Of a stretch of 64,000 nt of DNA, positions 37,101-48,600 are shown in pieces. Location: assembly GCA_905178155.1 (NCBI GenBank), contig CAJINV010000015.1:457309-521308 (forward strand), written 5' to 3'. Origin of the DNA: Amoebophrya sp. A120. Taxonomy: Eukaryota; Sar; Dinophyceae; Syndiniales; Amoebophryaceae. The position numbers and the translations under genes were made by a program. The notes under the pieces were generated by a model, which saw nothing but the letters and a program-made list of their open reading frames with translations, did no database searches and was not told the DNA's origin. Positions within the stretch are counted from its first letter, which is position 1. Each line of letters opens with the position of its first letter.

Positions 37101-40100
37101 TTTACGGTGGATATGCAGCACAGAGGTGCTTGTGCTAGTGGTGTATCCTGTGCAAAAGCATCGTACTCGTATAAATGCATTACAGGATGAGAAAAAAAGT
37201 TTGTGATGCTGATTTACCTTAAAAAAAAGATTTGTAATGCATGAGTGCAAAAATTACTACAAGTACGATACTTTTGCAGTTCATATGGTGGTTGTAGCCG
37301 TTGTTCCGTAAGATGCGGATGCGCTGGTGTCAACACTGCTGTCGACTTATCCTGTGGAAAACTATCGTACTCGTACAAATGCGGGCCTTGCATTACAAAT
37401 CTTGTTTCCAAGGCAAATCTGCATTACAAATTTTATTTCTCATGCTGAGGAAACATGTAATGCATTTATACGAGTACGATACTTTTGCAATGCATACGAC
37501 TGGCGGTAGGATGAATGCGCATGCGGCCTCCTCTATACAACTCTGCAACACGTGGGCTTGGTCAGCATGATCATTTCTCAAATAACAGTCAGTGTGGTCC
37601 ACCTCCATCTTGCCCTTGTTGCACAGCAAATTTGTACTGCTGTGGTCCCTTCCTGCTGATGCTTGATCGTCCTCTTCCGCTACCTCCGTGAGCCAGTTGG
37701 CCAGCTCCTGAATGTTGAGCTCGCACTCGTTTTTTGACGACGAAGTAGACACTCCTCCAAATAAATCATCTTTGCTCAACATGATCTGACAGTCGTTTGT
37801 TATTTCTAGTGGATCATGATCTTCGTCACAAGAACTACTCCCCGCGGCCATGATCTCTGGTGCTGGCTTGACGGCTGTCCCGCAGGAGGAGGTGCCAGCA
37901 GCATCTTCTTCCTTGCAGCTGCTTGTTCCTACATTGCCGGCACGAAGGTCAACATTCAAATTTCTCGCTGTCTCCTCTGACAATCCTCCTGTGCCTGTCT
38001 CGAAAATGTTGCAAGGGTCCAGAACATCTTCATCGCTGATGTGTTGTTTGCTCGATAATTTTTTGTTTTCATCATCCGCTATCTTCGAAGTTGTTGTGGT
38101 CGATGTTCTCCCGAAAATATTGTTCGTCCTCACCGGTAGTAGGCTCGCATTCTTCAGTGCGTAGTTTTTCACAAATTCATCGGGTGACATGTTGCCCTGA
38201 AAATCCAGTGTAGTTCCCGAAGATTTTGATTTCATACTGCCTTGGGAGCAGTGGTTCATCAAGCCGACATTGCAGGACGAGGTCGCTTGTTCCTGAACTA
38301 GTTCTATGAATTGCAAAAGTATCGTACTCGTATAAATGCATGACAAATTCCCTCAGCATGAGAAATAAAATTTGTAATGCGGATTTACCTTGAGACAAAA
38401 ATTTGTAATGCAAGATTGCAATACGAGTACGATACTTTTGCACAGGATAAGTTCATCCAGTTCCCGTTCTCCACCCCCCAGGATCGCATTGCAATCCGCG
38501 ATATCAAATGTAAAAATGTCTGGGTCTGGAAGATTGCCAGGTTTGTCATGCATATTTTGCATGACCCATGAGGTCTGGCATGTAGGACATAACATGACAG
38601 ATTCTGCGTTAGTTCTATCATGCCTATTCTGCATGAGAAACTGCCTCTCGATTAGGTCCAAAGTGGACAGCTTTTGGCAATCGTGGAACACAGATTTTAT
38701 ACATGATTCAGATCTAGCATGACAAGTTACAATCTTCCAGACCCAGACATTTTTGTATTTGATACGCGAAGGCCGCGTGGCTCTGCAGCCAAGCTTCCCA
38801 CTCCTGCGGGGTGTAGTTCGATGAGGATGTTGAAAGAGGAGCGTTCGAATTTAAATTCGCTCGCTCGTCTACTGTGGCCCTCGTCGATTCTTTCGTATCC
38901 AAGCCTAGAAGTTCCTCGACCGTAGTCGCTGAACCGAGTCCTTGTATTTCTGATGAAAGCTGCTGGCGCTGCTGGTACCACTCCTGCCTGTAGCTGCCGT
39001 TTTGCTTTTGTACAACTACGGTGTCGCTGCTGTTGCCAGTTGTTGAATAGTAAGGGTTTGAACAAGTAGAAAGATCGTACGCAGCTGCAAGAACTGATGC
39101 TGGACCAGCGTTGCACGACTGTGCCGGCTGAAAATGATTTTGACCGCAGTTCATCATAGTCTCCTCGTTTTTTTGGTAGCGGCTGTGCTGCCCGCCTCCG
39201 AAGTATGGGTATGCGGTCGAGTTCATGTAATAACTCGATGCTAATCCAGCAACATCATCGCGGCCAGCAACATCACCGCGGCCGCCTTTAAAAGTACTTG
39301 CTCTCCTTCTGTCGTGTCGTCTACCATGATAAGCACTGCTCTCGCCGTGACTGTCGCCTTTGCAGCTTATCTTCATGTGGTCGGCAACTCCACCATCGCA
39401 TCCTGCAGCTCCACTTTTGGAGGCACTGCTGGCCCCGACCTTTGTCCGCGTGGTTGTTGTATCATTATTTTTCGAGCTGCCCCAGCCTTGGAAATTTTGC
39501 GACACCGCTTGTCTCGTCGCTTGGTTTCCTTTACTGCTGGTCGTGTGCGACTGGGAGCTGCTGCTGCTGCTGCTGCTACTGCTATTTGTGCCAGGTATTT
39601 GGAGCGAGTGCGAGTTCTCAATTTCATCTCGACGCGGCGCATTTGAGAAGTTAATACAGTTGTCCCACCCGCCGGACGCGACCGGGTTCTGCATCGATCC
39701 CCGACGAGTAACGGAGTTGAGATCGAAGCAGTTGCTGTATCGGCTTCGGCTGTGCTCCACACGCGGGTCCTCGCGGTTGAGGTTTTTGTAGCTAGTACTG
39801 GCACGACCTGGCGCAGCTGCCCCGGTTCTACTTTGGTCGTGGAGCGACTGAACACCCTCCATCCTACCGGATAGTAAGCAACCGGAGCAGTAAGCATCCC
39901 GGATAGTTGGCAGCAGATTACCAACCGGATAGTAAGCAACTGCCTCCGCCGATGGTATGGACCAGGTTTGGCCCGTTCTCCTTAGCAATGAAGCAGAAAA
40001 TCGATTTTCCGACTCGATTTTCGATTTCGAGGACTTGCTGATGTCCCGATCTCGATTTTCGATTTCGGAAAATTCCGGATTTTTCGCAAACTCCGGACTT

Positions 40101-43100
40101 TTTGAAATTTCCGGAATTTCCGGAACCCGGAAAATCGATTTTTCGGCAGTCCCGGCAAGTCCAAGCAACGCGCGGACTTCCGGAACACTTGCTCCTCTGG
40201 ATTTTCAGGAAGTTGGAAAATCGATTTTGGCAAACAGCCGGACAGCCACCTGCCTTACCCACATAGCAGGCCCGCGCCACCTCTTTTGCCCGCACCACCA
40301 CTGACGCGGACATCGCACAAGGAGCGGGCCAACAAAATCGATTTTGCGCGCCTCGGGTGATTGAACCCGCAGACGATTCTGCGAGCCTGAAGTAACTAAA
40401 GTCCCCGACTCTGCGCCCCATCAAGCGCCCAGCGGCTGTCGAGGACTGAGCCGCGGCACCCACCGAGGGCTGTCTGTTCACAAAATCGATTTTGCGACCC
40501 CCGCGCCAGCCGAGAGCCTGTTCCTGGCGCCTCTACGGAGCTCAGAACACGCAGACGGGGCCCATGCCGCTCCCGCGGCTTTTCAGAACTTGGGCCCGGA
40601 TGTAAGTCACAAGCTCGGGGGGCGTTTTTCATTGGTTTCTACGCTGGGCCAACGCGATGAATGTGCGGAACTTCATCGGGGCGCAAGTTCTGGAATTCGC
40701 GATCATCCCTAAGCCTGTAGCGTGCGAGCGAAACATCGATCCAAGGCGGGCAGAGGCCCGTCCTCTGCGACTTCGCCCCACGCAATCAATTTTGCAGCTT
40801 TTGCCGGATTTTCCGGCTTTTGTGTTGGTAAAATCGATTTTGCGACCACGCGCGGATTGTGTGGCCCCGCCCGAGGATAGGGCATCTTCGAAAAGCGTGC
40901 CCGGAGGGTGCGCACAAAATCGAATCTGTCCGCGGGTACTCACAAAATCGATTTTGTGAGCACCGCCCGCCGGGCGGAACATGACAACCCGGCGCCCCCA
41001 ACCCGGCTGCGGGAATCTTTCTGGCAGCCCGGACGCTCCAGGGTGGGGCCTAACGCCTCAGGACACCGGCAAAAACTGCCGTGAGACCGAGTTGGCGCAT
41101 TCTCGAGCTTCGAGAACGCGGGCGACCGACTTCGTTTCGCGCTACTTTGCTTCGCCTGTGGACGTTAGCAGCCGCGGCACAAAGTCGATTTTTTGCGGCG
41201 TGCCTGGATTTTTTGCGGATTTTTTTCCGATTTCCTTAACATTTTTGAAGTCGGTCCAAATCAGTACTAAGTTCTACTTTGCTCGTGGAGCGACTGAACA
41301 CCCTCGCTCTTCTGCTGCTCTTTCCCGTCGTGAAACCGCGAGTAAGGTCGCGTCGCGCCAGAAGTGCGGCGTTGGCGATTTTTGTGTAACACCATCGGGG
41401 CCGCGGCCACGCTCATGCTCCGACCTCTTCGAAAATTATGTGTTGGTGCTGTCGACCCCCGTCCTCGTGTTGACAAGTGCTGACGAGAGGACCAATCCAA
41501 ACTCCTAGCTTGATGCTCTGTCTCGTCGCTGCGTTCGAATTTTCGCAAATTCGCTTCCCGTCTCTCCTGCCACGACGTCGAGAGAGCGGGTGTACTAGTT
41601 GAGGCGGCAGTTGCATATACAGATCTACAGGCGGACGAAGACAAAGAGGAAGAACTTGTCGCGCAAGAACCATTTATTCCACCAGAAGATATTATCGTTG
41701 CACCTCTAGTAGATGCAGACGTCGAAGCCGTCTGATGCACCCCCGCGGACGAGCAAGATGGTGCCTTGGCCGTCGATACAGGGGCGGGCGCAGTAGTAGA
41801 GCTAGAAGCTGCATCCAAGAAAAAAGCACCATCACAACCACGTTTAGATTTAGGAGGTTTTGCATCAGAAATTTTTCTCGCATGACAAATTTTTCTTGTA
41901 TTGCAAAAACACACTCACGAAGGGGAATCGCCTATAACTCTCGACCGTGATGCATTTTTGCGCATGACAAAAATTTTTGTATCGCAAAAATGTGCAAAAG
42001 TGATTGTGATGGTGTTTTTTTCGTGCATAAGCTGCACTACTGCTGCTGGCGATCAGCTGAATGGCAGGACCAAGTGCAGGAGCGCGAAGATGGTTCTTGT
42101 GGTGCTCCTGCTTTACTTCGGTGGCGGTACAAAAACTCGAACTCGACGCGGTGTCCTCGGTATTTCTATTTGTATTTTTCGTTCCTTCACCTGCCAGAAA
42201 TAAACCCGCACTGGGAGTTATCCTGAGTAAAAACGTCCCTACCTCCCCAGAGTTGTCATGCAGAATTGCAAGGACAGGCACACTTGTAATGCGCATCCCC
42301 AAGAGAGGCACTTTCAATCGTGCTTTTTCATTCGTAATGCTGCAAACAGGATAAGGGGGCGGCTTTGTCATGCGGCTTCCCTTGCTAACCAGCACCACAA
42401 TACAGCGAGAAACTTGTCATGCGTGATTCCCAAAACTTCTGGACCTGTGTTGCAGAGATTCCAACGTGACTATGGGGTGGGGACGTTTTTGCATAGGATA
42501 GAACAGGCGACGGCGCTGGTAGTACAACTTCGTCCGCTTGCTTTGGCAAAACAAGAACCTTCGACTTTTCTAGTACAACTTCTGGCACAGGCGTCAAACA
42601 AAAAAAGTTCGCCACGATCACTTATGCGCATTTTTGCAATACAGAATTTTCTGTCATGCGTAAAAATGCATAACAGCCGAACTTCATAAGGGATTTTTCC
42701 CTACAACTAGTGTTTCTGCAATACAAGGAAAATTTGTGATGCGAATAAAAATTTGTAATGCAAAACCTGCAAGTTAGTGACTGTGACAAACTCTTTTCTT
42801 TCCATAACAGGCCCTACCGCTGGCTTTGGTGTTCTGCAGATCATTCTCCACATCCTGCTCACACGACCTCCCCGAAGAAAGAAGTCCACTACACTGCTGC
42901 TGGTGCAGCACATCAGCCTCGTCCGCATTGTATGAAATGCAAAAGCATCGTACTAGTATGGATTGCATTACAAATTGACTTAGCATTACAAATTGAATTT
43001 GTAATGCGGCTTTGCCTTCACAAAAAGATTTGTAATGCATAAACGCAATAATTAGTACGAGTACGATACTTTTGCACAGGATACATTGTCGCTCTCGACC

Positions 43101-44194
43101 CGTCGCTGCTGCTGGGTGTGGTCTTCGTCTTTGTCTTTGACGCCGCCAGTCGCAAATGTTGTCTTCTCTCTGGCTGCTCCTTCACGACTCGCCGCATAAT
43201 GCAGTACGGGTTCCACAGGTTTCACCTGCTGTTGTCGTGGCGCAGCTGCTTTGGAGATGGGAGCGCCTGGCCGTGGTGGCAAAGAAGCACCTCCGCCCGC
43301 GTCCTGAGCAGGCGGCTGCGTTGGATGATGAAAAGATTTTGTTGTTGTACCGGGAAGTAGGCGGGGTAGTGGCTGTTCTATATTTTGCTGGTCTAGTACA
43401 ACTGTGTCTCGATTTCGATTTTCACCTGCACCTGCTGCCGTGGCGCTCGTAGTACTACAGGGTCTATGTTGATCTTTTGCTTCATGATCTTCACAGTGTG
43501 CTGCGGCCTGCGAGGACTTCTTCTGGTGGTCGTGACTCCAGTTGTTCTTGCAGAAAGAGGACGACGTCGACCACGAACTCGCTGCGCTTCCAGATGGACA
43601 AGCGTTCTGCTCTTCACTGCTCGTACCTCCGTAGTTCGTCGTCGAAGCTCCTCCAGTTACTGGATGAGGTGCACGACCAGCAGCGATCGGAGCTTGATAG
43701 TTCCACTGCACCGGGGCAGAAGTGATGGCACTATCGTAGTGCTGGCGGTGCAGCTGCTGGGGCGCGTAGTAGGAAGCCGCATGGTCATTGTACCCGTACG
43801 GCCCTGGAGGTCGGCCATACCCGTAAAAATTTGAGGGAGTTCTACTTGCAGCAGGGTAGTTGTAACTATTGTTCGCCGCAAGTGTACTAGTCGATTGTGC
43901 CGGATGAACAACAAAAGATCCCTGCGGCTGTGGTGGTGGAAACGTCGGAAAGTGCGAATTTCTTCGCGCATAATTCCGCCGCGTACTACTCGTTCCACTG
44001 TAGAAGTTCGCACTTGAGGAGATGGAGAGGTTGCTCTGCTGGTAGATGCAGTTGCTATTATTTGTGTCCCAATTCATTGTTGAGATTCCTTCTCGAGGAT
44101 TCGGAGGCAAAGCTGCACTCGTGTTCCACGAATGCTCCTGATGGGAATAGGATCGGCTTGGTGCTGTAGTTGCAGCATGTTGAGAGGAGCTCAT
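34147..44194 (-). CDS. F: 1904-aa Ser/Thr/Gln-rich protein with a Cys-containing C-terminal module
   Basis: Fifteen exons: 44194-43084, 42925-42807, 42586-42501, 42213-42030, 41806-41271, 39824-38765, 38496-38450, 38299-37497, 37342-37286, 37138-37114, 36957-36835, 36521-36370, 36095-35853, 35526-35311, 35099-34147. The sum is 5715 nt = 1905 codons. Thirteen gaps are introners; one is the 1446-bp insert between 35-bp direct repeats. Starts at MSSSQHAATTAPSRSY. Most of the protein is low-complexity (Ser, Asn, Gln, Tyr, Gly-Pro), typical of disordered regions. A Cys cluster near the C-terminus (CCNACGKRW) and the end module WYQSLYDPRKIFCVDCKPKH, ending KIFLS, are the only parts that look folded. 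The end module is shared with G. One exon has just 25 coding bases. No family recognised. Confidence 0.85.
35105..35310. mobile_element. Introner, IE6
   Basis: Perfect GAGGC duplication. Joins SVAPGPP to QQHLLSN in F. Confidence 0.9.
35532..35852. mobile_element. Introner, IE5
   Basis: Perfect AGTTT duplication. Joins QGNMKN to CAADRTG in F. Confidence 0.9.
36101..36369. mobile_element. Introner, IE2
   Basis: Perfect CAACC duplication. Joins VVPVPV to GRSQHVSS in F. Confidence 0.9.
36527..36834. mobile_element. Introner, IE4
   Basis: Perfect ACGAC duplication; in F. Confidence 0.9.
36963..37113. mobile_element. Introner, IE7
   Basis: Perfect TGCAG duplication; left end CATGCAATG, one base off the usual TAT start. 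In F. Confidence 0.85.
37144..37285. mobile_element. Introner, IE1
   Basis: Perfect TGGTG duplication; in F, 25 coding bases from the IE7 copy. Confidence 0.9.
37348..37496. mobile_element. Introner, IE1
   Basis: Perfect CGACT duplication; in F. Confidence 0.9.
38305..38449. mobile_element. Introner, IE1
   Basis: Perfect AGTTC duplication. Joins ERELDE to LVQEQAT in F. Confidence 0.9.
38502..38764. mobile_element. Introner, IE2
   Basis: Perfect CGCGA duplication. Joins SHAAFA to DCNAILG in F. Confidence 0.9.
39825..41270. mobile_element. 1446-bp insert in F bounded by 35-bp direct repeats, rich in AAAATCGATTTT
   Basis: GTTCTACTTTG-TCGTGGAGC and what follows is present at 39825-39859 and again at 41271-41305, with one mismatch in 35. 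Dropping one copy plus the interior removes 1446 nt (a multiple of three) and gives EGVQSLH then QSRTGAAAPG. Without removal, the upstream copy runs into a stop at 41267-41269. The interior is unlike the other introners: it carries around ten perfect or near copies of the palindrome AAAATCGATTTT, and CCGGATAGTAAGCAA twice near one end. No transposase or reverse-transcriptase frame seen. Confidence 0.75.
41812..42029. mobile_element. Introner, IE6-like
   Basis: Perfect AGCTG duplication; ends CATCCAAG and TTTCGTGCATA with GTGATTGTGATGG inside. Joins SSSSAA to SSSTTAP in F. Confidence 0.87.
42219..42500. mobile_element. Introner, IE3, mismatched flanks
   Basis: Flanks GGAGT/GAACA do not match, but the 5-base rule still joins TSAVACS to SAGLFLA in F. 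Confidence 0.75.
42592..42806. mobile_element. Introner, IE6
   Basis: Perfect ACAGG duplication; left end CGTCAAAC. Joins ASGRAC to ARSCTRK in F. Confidence 0.87.
42931..43083. mobile_element. Introner, IE1
   Basis: Perfect CATTG duplication. Joins RVESDN to ADEADVL in F. Confidence 0.9.
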
Positions 44195-45645
44195 CTTTTG
44201 ACTTTCTCATACATATCTATCTGAAATAAACAAGAAGAAGAACCACAACCACACAAAGGCAGTCGCAATCTATGATCCCGACGGACTGTTGGTGGATCTA
44301 TTCTATTCAGGAGTTCAATGTAAGTGTAACGTACACGGACGACAGCAAGTGGTTGGAGACTGGTAGTAGACGAAAAATGCCGGCAAGGAAGCTAGGCAAC
44401 GCGTTCCACTTCCAGTTCCACACGTATGCATCGTCCCGAAACCTTCACACGACAGACACATGAAGTTAATCGAAACGCATTTTTTTGTAGTTGGCTATCT
44501 GAGTTGTACCAACATTCGACCAAGAAACAGTAGAAGCTGTAAAGGTAAACGTAAACCATGATCATGATCAAGATCACAACTTCGAAGAAAGTCGGACGAC
44601 AGAGATCTTGATCTTGTTGCATTCCGAGTCTCATCTTTGCAACTGTTCTTGCGACGCTGCGGAAGATCTTGCTGCTCTGTGTGGAGCCTACAACCTGTTG
44701 GTACTTGTGGCCAAGATCCTGCGCCGGGGATGTGAGGCAGATCCTCTCCCGACCGTTCTCCTCCACAGTTTTTGGTTGACCACTTGCGGGTAGTGGTAGA
44801 GCTTTTTATCCTTTCCCAAGAACGACGAGATGAACACCGACGGAAACAAGTAAATGACAGCCTGATGTCTTGTCACCTACAGTGTCGAGATAAAAAAATC
44901 CATGTGTTCTTTTGCGTTTGTGGTGTTCCAAGCAAGCCTTCGTCTTCTCGATCGTCGTGGTTAGTAAATATCCCATAATATGTTTCCGGCGTTCGGGTTC
45001 CGCTCGTCAGACTACTAGCTTACTTGTGTCTTCTCAACATAATTTTTGAAATCCCTACAGCTACTTTTTTTTGTTGCGTCACAACTACAACATACCTAGG
45101 GTGTGGGACCACACTCATTTTTCTCGCTGCGACGTTGAGTTTTTGCTGCTTTGTTCAAAGAAAGTCGCTCTCAACATCTCCGGAAGATTCGTGAGCGCAC
45201 ACTTTATTCGATCAGGCTGCAGCTATAATGTAGCTTTATACAAATTTTTGCGTTAATATAGTAGTTCTACTTGTTCGTACATCGTGTTTCACGGACTACA
45301 GGTAAAAAATTTAAATTTTATTTGCGTGGTAAAAATAAAAATTCTTATGGGGAACAACCTTCTCCATCTCCCCCCCCCCCCCTCGCGCAACAATCCCGAT
45401 CATGCCCGTGCTCGCCTTCGTAAAGTGTTGCTGAAATAATGGATGTTCTGCCGGCCTGTGACAGGATTAATTCATGTCGTGCAAAGTAGTGCAGCAACAT
45501 AAATGCATGTTGATCGCCCTGCTGCTCAGGCGGGCTTTGTTCAATCATCTCCGAAACAAAACAGCGTCACTTTCTTGTTTGGCCCTTGGCTTCATACTAA
45601 CTTTCATCTTTCAGGTACGAAAAAATCGGCCGCGGGCACGGTCGT
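44195..45645. other. Intergenic between F start and D end
   Basis: Contains the shared repeat at 44824-45065. A minus frame at 44392-44766 has one possible membrane segment (VVILIMIMVYVYLYSF) but no other support. Otherwise nothing seen. Confidence 0.4.
44824..45065. repeat. Repeat shared with 51641-51890
   Basis: About 240 bp, same orientation, very similar: GATGAACACCGACG, ATCCATGTGTTCTTTTGCGT, GTTAGTAAATATCCCATA, GTCAGACTACTAGCT in order. Two small indels. Confidence 0.8.
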
Positions 45646-48600
45646 TTAACCTGTGGCACCTCGTCGTCGCCCCATACCTTATGAACGTGCAAAATGCAAA
45701 CCGGACAACCTAAATCCGAAATAAGGAGAAGGGGCAGCTGGTCCCAGCAAATACGTCCGAAAATGAAAGTTTTCTTTTTGCTCAAACAACGACAGAGCTT
45801 TTCTATTGAGGTTGTCCGGTTTTGCATTTTGCACGCTCGTATCAGAGCTTCGCCACTGGAGAGTCGAGCTGTCTGGGCTTTTTGGTCGTCCCCGAGCTGC
45901 TCGAGCTCTGGGGGTTCGCGTCCCGCCCGAGGCTCTCCAGCGAATAAGATGTCCGCCTGTATCTGTCTCACCACCTTGACGAACGTTCGTTGTGTCGCGT
46001 GGTTGCTTGTCAGCTTTCTATTCTCCTTCTCGCGGAGCCAACTCTCCCACCGCCTTTTTAGCCATACTAAGTCCCTCGTGGTTGTCTCACTGAGCCGCGC
46101 AACGTGCTCCCCGTCGGGGAAGTGGCCAAAGTTTTCGCCGGTGACCTTGTTTCGAAGGTCGTCTATCCGTTCAGAGAAACCCTTCCCATGGCTTTCCGCT
46201 ACGAGTCGACCTAGCTCCTTCAAAATCCCGACCCGCTCCCGAGCCTGCCCTGATGGACCACCGAACCGATCTTCGGGCGCGTAAGCCTTCCTCAGCTCTT
46301 GCTGCCACAGTTCAATGATTGCGTCCAGAAGGGCCGTCCACCGATTTTGCAGATCCGGTGCGATAAGGCCCTTGAGGAAGTCAGGCGCGGGGGCAGCCTC
46401 AACCTCGGAAACGTATATTAAGTCCGCCGCTTTCTTCATTCTTGTGGCCTGCTCTATACCCCACATGTACACCGCTCCTCGGGTATGGAAGTGTCAGAAT
46501 CGAAATTGCCAACATCGAAAAACTTGTGATGCAGAAATTCGATACCGCAGTTGGAGCCTCAGTTTCCGAGTGGCGGCGCATGACAAACTTCGGGAGCACC
46601 GAAATCCAGTCTGTCATGCTGTTTGGACAAAGAAGACTGCTCCTGTCATGCTATTCTGCAAGCACAGTGCATACCCCTAAACAGGCTGACAATCGGGCTC
46701 ATTTGCCTGCTCCCCAATACCGGCCTTCAGCCGTGCCCTACATTTCACGCATCACAAGTTTTTCGATTTTGTCGATTTCGATTCTGACACATCCATATCG
46801 GGTGCGTCTCGCATATTCTGTGGAAAGCAGCTCCGACAGCATGAGCTTGTGCTCCGACAGCCAGTTTTCTATTTTTTTCAAGTTTTGAAGATCGGCCCGC
46901 GCCTCGGTACCCTCAGGAAGCATTAATTGCGACTACTATGAGCATGCACAACTCCCTATCGACGTCCCGCCACTCATCATGTGTATGTCATACACGAGAG
47001 GATGCACATGATGATGTTGAGCAACAATTTTTATACAAGTGCGTGTGCGAGCCAGTCGAAAATTATGCAGGTTTTCCCTAACATCAAATTTGCACAGGAG
47101 TGCAGTGCTATTTGGGATTCCACCAGAAGAACATACACAAGAGCAAGAGCTTGTCAACTTACATAATAACGACAGGAGATCATGCGCCCGCTGCGCAATA
47201 GTGGTAAGTATGTTGGGGAATTGGTGTTTTGCATGAAGAGAAATAGGAACGAGGCGGAGTTGTGCGCTCTCATAGCGACCCATTCGTCTTCGACTGCAGA
47301 AGAAATCTCTTCACCAGCAAGCTGTCGGACATAATATCATAACTCTCGTTCTTTCTGGTCGACATGGCCGGATTATAGGTGGTCCCGTCGACTTCGACAT
47401 TTTTTTCATAGGAACTCATGTACTGGGTCTTGGACCGCTCAAGCTGGGTATTACCATGAAAAACGCCCCCAAAACCCGGACTTAGGAGCATTTGCATTGC
47501 AAACACTTCCAGATGTTGAAACATTCGCCGGGCGAATGATTCGCCCTTTTGCATCTATCAGCGTCACAGATTTCCAATCGTGAATAGCAAAAGACTGTAT
47601 TGCAAACGATCCCAGCAAGAGCGGCGCTTGTCATGCAAGCGATGCGATTCACTTACGCGCGCGCGCCTAGACTCTGCATCAGAAAGATTCATACTCCTTT
47701 CATGCATGACAAAAAGTTTTCAACATTTGGAAACTTCGCATCACAACTTTTTGCAACTTTGGGGGTCGGGGCATTTTTTACTGTAGTACTGGGGCCCCGG
47801 GCAGAGCACCTTCAGCAAATGTTCGTATAACAGTGCACAACCCCCCCTCCCCCTCATTTGTATAGCATCAACGGCAGCACAAGCATCAGCAAGAGTGCCG
47901 GTTTTGCATGACAAATTTGCACTTGAGTATAGTGCTATTTGGGCTACCAGAACTTGTCATGCAAACAGTGCCAAGAGGCAGCCAAGCGGTGGACTGGGTA
48001 ATATTTTACATCATGAAAAACCAGCCATGCCCCGGCTGACGCCGGGGCGCAAGGCTGTTGGGGCGGGGCAGGACTATTTGCGGATCGGGCCACAATGCCA
48101 CAGGCCTAATAAATATGCATAATGAAACATACTGGGGTCCTGCCGCTTGTTTGCGCGGCGCCAACCCGCAGGACCACCTGCGCGCTTCCCGCGCCTGTGG
48201 GCGCTCTGCGCGGGAGCAGCTGCAAAGGACACTGGGCGGGGGCGAACAGAAGCCGCCCGGCGCGGGAGGGTGGCGCGAGAGGGTTGCGCGAGAGGGTGGC
48301 GCGAGAAGGGTGGCGAGAGAGGGTGCGCGAGAGGGTTCGGGCCTATGCATGAAAAGGCCACAAAAGAATCAGCCTCGTACCGGGCGGATTCGGGTTTTTC
48401 TACCCCTCTCGCAGACCCTCTTTCTGACCTCTCCCGCGAGGTGTTGCTAATAATCCGGCTATACTCGCTGGTAGAGGTCTACAGAGGTGGCCGAGAGGTG
48501 GCCCAGGGGGAGCGCGAGAGGTTCGCCCTTATTCGCGCAACCTCTCGGCACCTCTGTCCCCCTCTCGCTTACCCTCTCTGGACCCTCTCGGCCACCTCCG

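Noticed and set aside
40340-40430. tRNA-like hairpins (CGGGTTCAATCACCCG) in the F insert
   Set aside because: The arm has a six-base loop and no matching acceptor or D arm; not a convincing tRNA.
39918-40481. 187-codon minus frame inside the F insert
   Set aside because: It reads the palindrome repeats (NRFC, KIDF) and lies in the segment that must be removed for F to continue.
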